From Halorubrum lacusprofundi ATCC 49239 (GTDB lineage Archaea; Halobacteriota; Halobacteria; Halobacteriales; Haloferacaceae), in the NCBI RefSeq assembly GCF_000022205.1, contig NC_012028.1, forward strand, positions 310,001-374,000: DNA of 64,000 nucleotides, read 5' to 3'. A model generated the notes under the pieces. The model saw only the letters and a program-made list of their open reading frames with translations. It was not told where the DNA came from and did not search any database. Both the position numbers and the translations under genes were made by a program. Positions 26,135-34,161 of this stretch are shown here, in pieces; the first letter of the stretch is position 1, and each line of letters begins with the position of its first letter.

Positions 26135-26798
26135 ATGTCTGTGCCCGTTCTGTCTCCCGATACGTGACGCCGAGGTCGAGGTCCTCGTACATCCGGTCGA
26201 GCATCGCCAGCCCCGACTGGAATTGGGCGTAGTTCTCACGCATATACTCGATCGTCTCGTCTCTCGGGATCACCGGGTAGCCTTCAACGTGCTCGATGTC
26301 GAGTGAGGGGCGTGGCTCGAGAACGATCTGCAGGCGACCATCGATCTCGTCGCTGGGCTGGCGCTCGAAGGCGGTTGGTAGCCCGAAGGGTGCGAAGAAC
26401 GTCTCCCAGGCGTCGATGTCCTGCTCGCGAACAGCGATGAATATCGGGTAATCGTCGGGATCGCGGCTGACTTGGTAGCCGCCTTGGGTCCACACGTAGA
26501 CGGCGTCGACCCGCGTAAACGCGAATGGCCACTCACCGAACTGTGGGATGACGTAGGCCTCCTCGATGGAGGGTGGACTGACGCCGGCGCTGGCAGCGAC
26601 GAGCTCGCGGGCAGCGTCGCGGACGTGCTCGTCGACGACTGAGAGCCCTTCGTCATAGGTGACGTAGCCTGCGTCTTCGAGTCGGTTGACGGCCTGTCTC
26701 ACCGTCTCGTACGGTGTGTGGAGATGCTGCGCGACACAACGGATGGAGTCACCACTCTCGATGGCGAGGAGGACCTGGGCCGCCGTGTGGTCGAGCAT
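26133..26798 (-). CDS. HTH antitoxin-like regulator paired with the broken nucleotidyltransferase
   Basis: Homologous along its length to 40054-40728, with a helix-turn-helix (IRCVAQHLHTPYETVRQAVNRLEDAGYV) and a conserved C-terminal domain (ayVWTQGGYQVSRDPDDYPIFIAV, ENYAQFQSGLAMLDRMYE). This is an AbiEi-like role in a type IV-style TA pair, an inference from its nucleotidyltransferase neighbour. The start at the other copy (ATG) is AAG here, so ATG 26798 (MLDHTAAQ), four codons further on, is likely used. The gene itself is open and apparently functional although its toxin is dead. Confidence 0.8.
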   Translation of the reverse strand: MLDHTAAQVLLAIESGDSIRCVAQHLHTPYETVRQAVNRLEDAGYVTYDEGLSVVDEHVRDAARELVAASAGVSPPSIEEAYVIPQFGEWPFAFTRVDAVYVWTQGGYQVSRDPDDYPIFIAVREQDIDAWETFFAPFGLPTAFERQPSDEIDGRLQIVLEPRPSLDIEHVEGYPVIPRDETIEYMRENYAQFQSGLAMLDRMYEDLDLGVTYRETERAQT

Positions 26799-26813
26799 TT
26801 CGTGCTTCTGGTA

Positions 26814-26833
26814 GTTACCAATAAACCGGTAAC
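26814..26833. promoter_or_regulatory. Inverted-repeat operator GTTACC-N8-GGTAAC before the HTH antitoxin gene
   Basis: A perfect 6-bp inverted repeat with an 8-bp spacer, 16 bp upstream of ATG 26798. The same element occurs at 40028-40047 before the paralogous antitoxin, in the same relative position, suggesting autoregulation. Confidence 0.7.
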
Positions 26834-26863
26834 AGTTAAAATCCTTACTTGATCCACTATTTT

Positions 26864-28222
26864 TCAAGCCTGCTCTTCACTCTGTGACATCCCTGTCGCG
26901 TATTGCTCAACTAAATCGACTACATCGTAGACGTGAATTCCCGTTTTGAACCACAGCACTCGATCGGCGGCGCTCCCGAACTCCTCGCTCGCACAATCCA
27001 GTTGCTCCGAGACAGCCAGCACGAAATTGTCGGCCTCCACCTTTCGAATCTTCTCCAGTTTCGCGTCCAGATATTCGGGCGTCCAGAAGCCGACAATCTC
27101 GAGGATCGCACGCCTGCCATCGGGATGTTCGATCGCGAAGTCGGGAATCATCACCTCAGCACCTAGGTCGAAGACATCGTCTTCCCGCACCAACTTCCAG
27201 TCCGTATTCGCTCGCTCCCATTTATCGGCGAGCGTCCGCTCGACGTCGCTATCGAACTGGTCGCCCGCGCTGTAGTGTGAATCGAGATCCTCCGTGGGGT
27301 CGAGCGCGAACTGTCGGGTCTCGCCGGTCGTCTCGTCGACGAGGATCTCACCAACCATCTCCCAGCGGTCACAGAGGGGCAATGCCGGCAGGAAGTTCGC
27401 CATGCGAATCCCGTACTTCTGCGACTTTGAGAATAGCGATGCCGGGCCGTCCAGTACGGCCTCGTAGCCGGCGGCTTGGTCCGTGTTCGCGACGCGTTCA
27501 CCGTCGCTGTCGATCGGATAGATGCGATGCATCAACCCGAACAGCTTCACGTAACTGAACACCGTCCCGAAGTGGTCCCACACCCGAATCCGCATTTCTG
27601 TGGCGTCGTAGAGCACCGCCTGGGCGAGCGCGAGGTTGTACCGGGTCACCAACCAGTCCACGGTGAGACCCGTGTGTTCATACTCCGCGTCGCTGCTGCC
27701 GGTCAGGTTGGTCGTCGACGTCGACGTATCGTCATCACTGGCGTACTGGTCGGCCGTCCGCGTTCCGATTCGGACGAGTCGTTTGTTGTCTTCGAGATCG
27801 GCGTACATCCCGCGATAGCACTCTTCCAACGACACCCCGAGGTCGTCGGCGACCGCGCTGTACACCTCCAGCTTCTGTGTGTCCTCGCCCAGCGTCGGCT
27901 GGCGGACGATCGGATAGCGCTCGTTGGCTTTCTCGAAGAGTCGCCGGCGGATCTCACGCGGTTCGACGGAGGCGACGACCTCGAACTCACACTCGTCTTT
28001 CAGGAGTTTCGCCAGCCCTTGGACGATCTTGTAGTCGGTATCCGCGATGGTCAGCTCGTCAATCGCGTCCTCGAGGTCGCCTTTCGGCTCACCGAGATGG
28101 GCCTCGAACAGCTGGATGAGTTCTCGAGCAGTCTGTTGGTAGCGCTCCTCGTCGGGATCGATGAACAGCGGTTTGACTTCTTCGTCGGTCGTGCGTGACC
28201 GGGCGAGGTTCGCGGTCAGCAC
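26864..28222 (-). CDS. bax1: Bax1-like nuclease (DUF790), partner of XPB
   Basis: A 452-residue archaeal DUF790 protein. Bax1 is an XPB-associated endonuclease that cuts bubble DNA in a repair-like reaction. The C-terminal nuclease core has PD-(D/E)XK features: MIPDFAIEHPDGRRAILEIVGFWTPEYL contains the Asp and the ExVGFW motif. N-terminal helical segments (PLFIDPDEERYQQTARELI) are typical. It overlaps the end of the XPB gene by one base, the conserved archaeal order xpb-bax1. Here the pair lies on an accessory replicon next to TA genes. Confidence 0.88.
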   Translation of the reverse strand: MLTANLARSRTTDEEVKPLFIDPDEERYQQTARELIQLFEAHLGEPKGDLEDAIDELTIADTDYKIVQGLAKLLKDECEFEVVASVEPREIRRRLFEKANERYPIVRQPTLGEDTQKLEVYSAVADDLGVSLEECYRGMYADLEDNKRLVRIGTRTADQYASDDDTSTSTTNLTGSSDAEYEHTGLTVDWLVTRYNLALAQAVLYDATEMRIRVWDHFGTVFSYVKLFGLMHRIYPIDSDGERVANTDQAAGYEAVLDGPASLFSKSQKYGIRMANFLPALPLCDRWEMVGEILVDETTGETRQFALDPTEDLDSHYSAGDQFDSDVERTLADKWERANTDWKLVREDDVFDLGAEVMIPDFAIEHPDGRRAILEIVGFWTPEYLDAKLEKIRKVEADNFVLAVSEQLDCASEEFGSAADRVLWFKTGIHVYDVVDLVEQYATGMSQSEEQA

Positions 28223-29622
28223 TACGCACTCACCCCCTCACGGCGGCGTTGGGAGACGTACGTCTCCATCGTATCCTCGGTGATGATCTCGTAGAGCCGC
28301 GCGGGCTGGCGGTCGTCCGTGGGTCGCAGGATGCGGCCAAGCCGTTGCGCGTACTGGCGTTTCGAGGCGCTCCCCGAGAGGATGATCCCGACGTTTGCCG
28401 CCGGGACGTCGATGCCCTCGTCGAGCACCTGTGACGTGACGAGCATCGAGTACTCCCCGCTCCGGAAGCGGTCGAGGATTTCGGTGCGTTCGTCAGTCTT
28501 GGTCTGGTGAGTGATACAGGGGACGATGAACTCCCGGGAGATGTCGTAGGCGAAGTCGTTGTTGGCGGTGAAAATAATTGTTCGATCATCGTGATGACGT
28601 TTCAATAGGTTGTCGAGCGTGTCGAGTTTCTTTTCGGCGGTTCGGGCGATTCGCTCGGCACGTTGCTTGGCGATGAGCGCCCGCCGCCCTTGCGGGTCGT
28701 AGGACGTGCGTTTGAGGAACTCTGCGTAGCCGTCCTCTTTCCAGAGGTCAAACTCGTGGCTGTCGACGTAGTCGCGATAGATCTGGTACTCCTCGTCGTA
28801 CTCCTCACGTTCGTCAGCCGTGAGGTCGACCGACATGTGGATCGTTTCGTACTCGCTGAGGTATTCGCCGGCGAGTTCGTCGACGTCCTTCCGGTAGACG
28901 ACCGGGCCGAGGAGGTCCTCAAGAAGTTCGTGCTTACCATCGGGCCGCTCGTAGGTGGCGGTCAGCCCGAGGCGATACGGGGCGATAATCATCTCGGGGA
29001 TCTGCCGGTAGGTCGGGGCTGGCAGGTGGTGTTCCTCGTCGACGACGAGCAAGCCGAACTGATCGCCGTACTCGTTGACGTAGCGGTAGGCGCTGTCGTA
29101 GGTGGTGACGGTGATCGCGGTGACGTCGTGGCTGCCGCCGCCGAGGACGCCGACCGGTTCCGTGAGTTGGTCGCCGAAGGCGTTGGTGAGCGTGGCGTGC
29201 CACTGGTTCATGAGGTCAATCGTCGGCGTCACGACGAGAGTACTGACGCCAGCGTCGGCGATGGCCTGCAGCCCGAGGAACGTCTTCCCGCTGCCCGTGG
29301 GGAGTACGACACTCCCTCGCCGATCGTGGTCGATCCAGGCGTCGAGCGCCGCTTGCTGGTAGTCACGCGGTTCGATGTGGAGCGCTTGCGTGAGATCGAG
29401 ATCGGGGTAGGCCCGCGCGGTGTCTTCGAGAGTGTGAGCGAAGCCTTCTTGCAACGTTGCCTGCTCGTTTCCGTCCGTCCACTTACCGGCCCACTCGAGC
29501 AGGGCTCGATATCGATATGCTCGCGTTCGGTACTCGTCGACGCGGTCGTCCCACTCCCCATAGGGAACATCGTCAGGAGCATTACGGAGCAGGAGCGTCC
29601 CGTCGTCGAATTCGACTTGCAT
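28222..29622 (-). CDS. xpb: XPB-family DNA helicase (SF2), 466 aa
   Basis: An SF2 ATPase that opens DNA and works with Bax1. Walker A is PTGSGKTFLGLQA, and the Walker B/DEAD-like box is DEEHH. Motif III/IV text is LTATYERPDGK, and the C-terminal helicase motifs include VLDEGIDVPAANVGII and QRLGRILRP. The N-terminal damage-recognition region and the RED/thumb insert (residues ~240-330) are present. Length is normal for archaeal XPB. The start MQVEFDDGTLLLRN is unambiguous. Confidence 0.93.
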   Translation of the reverse strand: MQVEFDDGTLLLRNAPDDVPYGEWDDRVDEYRTRAYRYRALLEWAGKWTDGNEQATLQEGFAHTLEDTARAYPDLDLTQALHIEPRDYQQAALDAWIDHDRRGSVVLPTGSGKTFLGLQAIADAGVSTLVVTPTIDLMNQWHATLTNAFGDQLTEPVGVLGGGSHDVTAITVTTYDSAYRYVNEYGDQFGLLVVDEEHHLPAPTYRQIPEMIIAPYRLGLTATYERPDGKHELLEDLLGPVVYRKDVDELAGEYLSEYETIHMSVDLTADEREEYDEEYQIYRDYVDSHEFDLWKEDGYAEFLKRTSYDPQGRRALIAKQRAERIARTAEKKLDTLDNLLKRHHDDRTIIFTANNDFAYDISREFIVPCITHQTKTDERTEILDRFRSGEYSMLVTSQVLDEGIDVPAANVGIILSGSASKRQYAQRLGRILRPTDDRQPARLYEIITEDTMETYVSQRRREGVSA

Positions 29623-29741
29623 TCGATGTTGGTACAGAGACCCCCGACCGGATTCAATATGTGGGTTCCTCGGGTTCCATGGAGGCGTACGTCTGTCCTT
29701 CTGCGGATGCGAGTGGTTCTATTGTTTCGGAGTTACGGTTG

Positions 29742-30107
29742 TCAGCGATCGAGCCAGTACTGCCAGTCTGCGATCGCTTGGTCCGTCTTACTACTGGCTT
29801 CGATCGGCTCCAGTTGCTCCAGTGGCACGCCAAGTGTTCTGTCCATCCACTCTATCGTCACGAACATTTGGCTGAGAGTCGGATCTGTCGGAGACATCCC
29901 CACTACGCGTACTGTTTCGCCTTCCTCCAGCGGTGACTCCTCTTGCTCGGTGACACAGCGTGCTTCGAACGGGAAGTCCATCGTGTCGTCCAGATACTCG
30001 CACCATCCCCACGCTTGCTCTTCAGGGCTGTAGGTATCGACGATGATCCGCATCTCGATGCGCTCTTCTCGCTCCTCGTCCTTCTCGGCCCGCGTCATGC
30101 TGACCAA
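29742..30107 (-). CDS. CcbP-like calcium-binding protein family member
   Basis: The core from MRIIVDTYSPEEQAWGWCEYL onward resembles the small acidic CcbP (calcium-binding) family, annotated in haloarchaea: VDTYSPEEQAWGW, then DFPFEARC, GETVRVVGMS and MFVTIEWMDRTLGVPLEQLEP. ATG 30098 or 30053 are alternative starts. The first ~18 residues are charged and may not be translated. A paired TTAACCAAC motif lies 107 bp upstream. Calcium binding has not been shown for this protein. Confidence 0.65.
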   Translation of the reverse strand: MVSMTRAEKDEEREERIEMRIIVDTYSPEEQAWGWCEYLDDTMDFPFEARCVTEQEESPLEEGETVRVVGMSPTDPTLSQMFVTIEWMDRTLGVPLEQLEPIEASSKTDQAIADWQYWLDR

Positions 30108-30213
30108 TACTCATCCCGACTTCAAGATGCTCGGGGTGGCCGAAACCACTCCTTGACCGAAGCAGGACGCGCTGAATCCTGGCCGTGGAAGGGCTCCGAG
30201 TCGCTGGACGAAG

Positions 30214-30255
30214 TTAACCAACGAATGCCCGATAGATCTGTATACTGTTGGTTAA
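30214..30255. promoter_or_regulatory. Paired motif TTAACCAAC-N24-GTTGGTTAA (copy a)
   Basis: Inverted half-sites at 30214-30222 and 30247-30255, upstream of the CcbP-like gene. The same arrangement occurs five more times in this window (51244, 53439, 54360, 56615 and 59173), always outside genes. This suggests a binding site for a dimeric or cooperative regulator. Confidence 0.7.
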
Positions 30256-30324
30256 GATGGAGGATGGGATTGTCTGATGACGAATGTCGACGGCTCACGG
30301 TGTGCATCAGTTGACAGAGGCCAC

Positions 30325-31413
30325 CTATTCCTCTTGCATCTCGGACGTGTCCATGTTAGCCAATCGGCGTTCGAGTTCGTCGATCCGCTCAGAGACAGTT
30401 GATGGTTGTTCGAGAGAACCTTCGGCGTTTAGGGCCTGTTCGTACAATTTCACGGCGCGTTCCAGATCCTCGGCTGTTGGCTCGTCAGCTCCCTCCCGCC
30501 AGTAGCTATCTGCGAGTTTCTTGTACGCCCAGGAATCTTCGGGATAGTCTCGAATGAGCGTCTCGAACTCGTTTCTGCTTTCGTCCAGTCGTCCTAGCTC
30601 TGTCAGCAAGTCAGCGATGAAGTGGCGGAAATCAAGGAGTAGCTCGTCAGGTGCATCCGGAAACTGGGTACAGACCCCCCGACAGAATTCGAGGCGTCGC
30701 TCGTGATAGGTTGGATCGTCCGCTGCCAGGGCGGCAAGGTCGTTGTCGACCGACCGCAGGAATGGTTCGAGTGAGAGCACATTCGGGAGGTGATCATCAG
30801 CCGCCTCGATTGTCGTGATGTCTTCCGGCGTGACGGCGATAATGGTCTCCCAGGCAGTCAGCCATTGCTGGCAAGCCTCGGCGTCGTTGCCCTGCTCACG
30901 GAGTTCTCGGCCTTCCTGTACCAGGTCGTAGATCCGTTCCCGATAGGGGAGATCGGATGCCCACCGGCTCCAGAACACTTCAGCCGCCATCCAGATGAAA
31001 TCCTGATCGTACCCCGACGCGTCGACATCGTGATCGTCTTCCCACTGGTCAGCAAGTGCCATCGCGGAGTCAACCTCGGCCGCACGGTCACGGAACGACG
31101 CTTCGGTCGTGTCGATACCGTGCTCGGCAAGCTTGTCCCGAATTTCCTCCGTCGACAGGGCCTGCACGTCATGTAACTCCCACCGCTCATCCGACTGGCG
31201 GTCGGTCGCCGGGGTCATGCCTACCGTTTCCTCTGTGTCTTGCTGCGCACGAGTGGCATCGTCGCTTTCTTCGAGGTCGTGATCGTCGATGTACTGCTCA
31301 ACCCGCTTGGTGTCGATCCGACCGAGTTCGTCGGACTCGTGGTCTTCGTAGAGATGCTTGCGGATCTCGGATTCGTCCGCGAAGGATCGCTCACAGTACG
31401 GACAGTCGGGCAT
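30325..31413 (-). CDS. C2H2 zinc-finger protein with a TPR-like C-terminus, 362 aa
   Basis: Residues 1-25 are a C2H2 finger (CPYCERSFADESEIRKHLYEDH). Then follow an acidic linker, a central helical region (residues ~75-190) and TPR-like repeats at about 250-340 (ELGRLDESRNEFETLIRDYPEDSWAYKKLADSYWREG). Zinc-finger plus TPR architecture suggests a scaffold or nucleic-acid-binding adaptor. No enzyme motif is present. The upstream gap (31414-31475) is short and faces the truncated pRiA4b gene. The function is unknown. Confidence 0.75.
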   Translation of the reverse strand: MPDCPYCERSFADESEIRKHLYEDHESDELGRIDTKRVEQYIDDHDLEESDDATRAQQDTEETVGMTPATDRQSDERWELHDVQALSTEEIRDKLAEHGIDTTEASFRDRAAEVDSAMALADQWEDDHDVDASGYDQDFIWMAAEVFWSRWASDLPYRERIYDLVQEGRELREQGNDAEACQQWLTAWETIIAVTPEDITTIEAADDHLPNVLSLEPFLRSVDNDLAALAADDPTYHERRLEFCRGVCTQFPDAPDELLLDFRHFIADLLTELGRLDESRNEFETLIRDYPEDSWAYKKLADSYWREGADEPTAEDLERAVKLYEQALNAEGSLEQPSTVSERIDELERRLANMDTSEMQEE

Positions 31414-31475
31414 TGATTACGCGTTTGAGGAGTCGGGTGAAAAAGAGCGGGACAACTGACCGCTCGTGGCCATTA

Positions 31476-31781
31476 CTAGGGTCGTTTCTCGTCGATGATC
31501 GCGGCTGTCTCGGTCGTAGCGATCGGCTCACGTTCCTTGAGAAAATTCTCAATCTCGTCTCCACTGTACACCTCCTTGACGATGCAGTAGTAGTGTGAGG
31601 GAGTCCCGAAATCATAGATCATGCTGAGTCTGTCTCCCTCCCAGAGCGTCGCACGTTCGGCAATGGCAGAAACCGTCACCACGCTTGCGGTCGTGTATGA
31701 TGGATCGTTGACCTCGGTAAACTGGTGATCTGGGATAACGTTGAGTGTCGAATCTATATACTCGTCTTCGAGGCCGTACAT
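31476..31781 (-). pseudogene. pRiA4b ORF-3-like protein, N-terminus lost at an IS end
   Basis: The frame carries the second half of a plasmid pRiA4b ORF-3-like domain (DDSYT-like region, then LWEGDRLSMIYDFGTPSHYYCIVKEVY, matching the family's FDFGD...F pattern) and a short C-terminal tail. The first strand and helix expected before it are missing, and nine bases upstream of ATG 31781 the terminal repeat of an IS5-like element begins (31790). It was probably truncated by that insertion, so ATG 31781 is incidental. Confidence 0.55.
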
Positions 31782-31789
31782 ACGAAGAT

Positions 31790-32696
31790 GGCTCTGTTGA
31801 AATCCTCAGAGATGTACATGTTCGCCGTGTAATTCTATGGGATGAAGTCCCTCCCAAAGTCGCAGATTCTCCGGTTTACTGAGAAGGCGATCCATCTGGC
31901 ACGCCGGGCGGTCTCTCGGTACTCCTCGAAATTCTCTAAACACCGCTATACACTTCCGCAGCACGTTGTTCTGCTCTGTCTCAAAGTTCGGAAGAACACG
32001 ACCTACCGTGGTCTGCTTGACGAACTGATCGAGATGCCACGCATCCGTCGTGTTCTCGGGCTAGCCGAACTTCCTACTGCTTCAACGCTTTGTAAGTCGT
32101 TCAGCCGGCTTGATATGGCTGTATGGCGTGTCATATTGACTCTCTCAGCGACACTACTTCCGACAAGCGGCGTTGTTGGTGTTGATGCGTCAGGGTTCGA
32201 CCGCAGTCACGCTTCGAAACACTACACGAAACGCGCTGAACTCACGATTCAGCAGCTCAAGGTGACGTTACTGGTCGATGCGAAGGTAAACGCGATACTC
32301 GATCTACACGTAACTACGACGCGGAAACACGATAGCCAGATCGCTCCGTCGTTGATCAAGCGCAATCCCGACGATATTGACGTTTTGCTCGGTGACAAAG
32401 GGTACGACGATCAGAAGATCAGGCGGCTCGCCCGGCAACACGAAGTTCGACCACTGATCAAGCATCGTGAGTTCACGTCACTCCATAAGGCATGGAACGT
32501 ACGCTTAGACACTGATCTCTACGGTCAGCGGAGTCAATCCGAGACTGTCAACTCAACACTCAAGCGGAAGTACGGGGCGTTTGTCCGGTCACGGCGCTGG
32601 TGGAAGCAGTTCCGTGAACTCACCATCGCCTGTCTCATTCATAACGTAGATCGATCACTCTGAGCGGTCAATACAGGAAACTCACGAATCGCTCAG
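31790..32696 (+). mobile_element. IS5-like element, left end and transposase; right end unclear
   Basis: The left terminal repeat GGCTCTGTTGAAATCCT starts at 31790. The transposase follows 36 bp later. After its stop comes the 31-bp sequence also found at 13663. The expected right repeat (ATTTCAACAGAGCC within ~100 bp) is absent. The next copy ends only at 33593, beyond the PGF-CTERM gene, so the element is either broken or enlarged to 1804 bp. Confidence 0.75.
31842..32663 (+). CDS. IS5-like transposase, 273 aa
   Basis: A DDE transposase with GVVGVDASGFDRSHAS (first Asp), DVLLGDKGYDDQKIR (second Asp in a GDKGYDD context) and RSQSETVNSTLKRKYGAFVRSRRW, containing the catalytic Glu in the SETVNSTLKR segment. 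It is intact from MKSLPKSQILRF to IACLIHNVDRSL. Remnants of related transposase tails lie at 7383 and 15439. It differs from the ISH1-group enzyme at 14032-14856. Confidence 0.9.
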   Translation: MKSLPKSQILRFTEKAIHLARRAVSRYSSKFSKHRYTLPQHVVLLCLKVRKNTTYRGLLDELIEMPRIRRVLGLAELPTASTLCKSFSRLDMAVWRVILTLSATLLPTSGVVGVDASGFDRSHASKHYTKRAELTIQQLKVTLLVDAKVNAILDLHVTTTRKHDSQIAPSLIKRNPDDIDVLLGDKGYDDQKIRRLARQHEVRPLIKHREFTSLHKAWNVRLDTDLYGQRSQSETVNSTLKRKYGAFVRSRRWWKQFRELTIACLIHNVDRSL

Positions 32697-32775
32697 TGCA
32701 GGAGACGCAGAGATCGCTCAGAGTGTTCTGTTTCGACCCACAAGACATACTCTTTGTCAGCAAAGCCGAATACGT

Positions 32776-33477
32776 ATGTCCCCGACGAAACGTCTAATTG
32801 GCACCACTTTACGCGAAAAAATTACTGTGATCCTCTTGGCAGCGTCAATGCTAATCTCCGTGGTCGCAGTTGGCTTTGTTTCCGACCCCGTCGCAGCCAC
32901 GGCCGGTCATTCCCCAAGTTTTGGCGAAAGTGTTACTGATACAATCGCTGATACCAATGTACCAAATACAGCCAACGAGACCAACAAAAGTGAGGTCTAC
33001 TTTGAGATCGCTAACCTCACGCCTCAGGCTCGGGACACTACCGTGGCTCTTGACGACACATTAGCATTCACCGTTACGATCGAAAATACTGGTGATGCCA
33101 AAGGCGTTCAGACCGTTGAGTTTCGCATCGGCGACAACGCGGTCGCCAGCCGAAAAGTGACGCTTGATGTAAACAACAGCACCACTATTGAATTTGATGA
33201 GATCAACGTGTCACACTTTGACACGGGTGAGTACGAGTACGGCTTCCTTACGAATGACGACAACCGGACTGTAACCATCACATTCCAGCCTGCTGGTGAC
33301 GACCGCGTTGTTGTCGATAGAGACAATGATACCGATAGTGAGAACGACTCAAACGGAAGTGACGGTAACGATGAACGGGACGGGGCTACCAGTAATGACA
33401 CGCCCGGCTTCGGTGCGTCTGTGGCTCTCGTTGCTCTCGTCGTAGCTACGCTGTTCATGACCCGTCCCAGCGAGTAG
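32776..33477 (+). CDS. Exported surface protein with CARDB-like domain and PGF-CTERM-type anchor
   Basis: The N-terminus has a signal sequence (REKITVILLAASMLISVVAVGFV). The middle (residues ~75-170) reads as an Ig-like CARDB fold (LAFTVTIENTGDAKGVQTVEFRI, TTIEFDEINVSHFDTGEYEYGF). An Asp/Asn/Ser-rich linker precedes the C-terminal DTPGFGASVALVALVVATLFMTRPSE-type tail: PGF motif, one helix, basic end, the recognition signal for archaeosortase A. The protein is thus probably lipid-anchored outside the cell. It lies between a transposase (31842-32663) and an IS right end (33593), possibly as IS cargo. Confidence 0.8.
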   Translation: MSPTKRLIGTTLREKITVILLAASMLISVVAVGFVSDPVAATAGHSPSFGESVTDTIADTNVPNTANETNKSEVYFEIANLTPQARDTTVALDDTLAFTVTIENTGDAKGVQTVEFRIGDNAVASRKVTLDVNNSTTIEFDEINVSHFDTGEYEYGFLTNDDNRTVTITFQPAGDDRVVVDRDNDTDSENDSNGSDGNDERDGATSNDTPGFGASVALVALVVATLFMTRPSE

Positions 33478-33534
33478 GATCTTTGAATTCCGGCTGAGTA
33501 GAGCGTACAAGGATGTTTTGAGCGATTCGCAGCT

Positions 33535-33593
33535 CTCACCAACTGGCTATTTCATCTGTGTATATGTCTGATGAATAGGATTTCAACAGAGCC
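33535..33593 (+). mobile_element. IS5-like right end with terminal repeat
   Basis: CACCAACTGGCTATTTCATC, then a TATGTCTGATGAATAGG block, and finally ATTTCAACAGAGCC ending at 33593, match the subterminal pattern of the ends at 15564, 36510 and 36831. It could be the right end for the left end at 31790. Confidence 0.7.
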
Positions 33594-33811
33594 GGACTAC
33601 CTTATTCAGTACCGTGGATCGACCCCGAAAGCAGCAGCAAACAACGCGCTGATCCGGTCAAAAGGCTATACACAGCGGTGGATGTCGGAAACATCCTACT
33701 CGACGGTCAAGCGAACGCAGGACTCCGCCCTGCGTTCGCAGTTCTGATGCCGACAGTTCCGTGAGATCATCCTCTCATTCGCCCTCAAAAAGCTCACCAA
33801 AACACTGTGAT
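33594..33811 (+). pseudogene. Decayed 3' fragment of an ISH1-group IS5 transposase
   Basis: The frame reads DYLIQYRGST-like text, then KAAANNALIRSKGYTQRWMS and ETSYSTVKRTQDSALRSQF before a stop, and continues REIILSFALKK. This parallels YLVHYRGSSANAAAKNALNRAKGYSQRW and the following text of the intact enzyme at 14032-14856. The N-terminal three quarters are missing and an internal stop is present. Confidence 0.8.
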
Positions 33812-33869
33812 CCCGCTCCCGTACCGCATTTTCAATAGAGCATCCTGTGTAAGTATGTATAGAATCGTG

Positions 33870-34112
33870 CTACAGTCCAGCTTTTCGGACTGGATACCAC
33901 AGTACGATGTAACCAATAACACAAGTAATCATAACTAGGAAGAGAACATCGACTTCTGAGAGTTCAAAGGCGCTTCGAGCAATACCTACAACTACGATTA
34001 GCACAACCAACAGGCTGAAATTAAGCAGTAGCGGCCCCTTATACCGGGTATGAAACTTCCAGCCCGACTGTTGGTACTCCTTTTTATAATCCTCTATCAG
34101 TTCCCAAATCAT
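33870..34112 (-). CDS. Small two-helix membrane protein, 80 aa
   Basis: A charged N-terminus (MIWELIEDYKKEYQQSGWKF) is followed by two hydrophobic helices (about residues 28-47 and 53-73). It lies 49 bp downstream of the Tat-exported protein at 34162-35139 in the same direction and is probably co-transcribed. A small membrane protein paired with an exported protein could be an immunity or anchoring partner, but nothing in the sequence proves this. Confidence 0.5.
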   Translation of the reverse strand: MIWELIEDYKKEYQQSGWKFHTRYKGPLLLNFSLLVVLIVVVGIARSAFELSEVDVLFLVMITCVIGYIVLWYPVRKAGL

Positions 34113-34161
34113 TAATTCAAAATAAAGAGCGGCTGTTTATAATTTCTTTGGCTCTTCTCCT

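Noticed and set aside
28663-30033. 456-codon frame antisense to XPB
   Set aside because: It is a Val/Glu-rich shadow of the helicase gene. XPB motifs on the other strand are complete.
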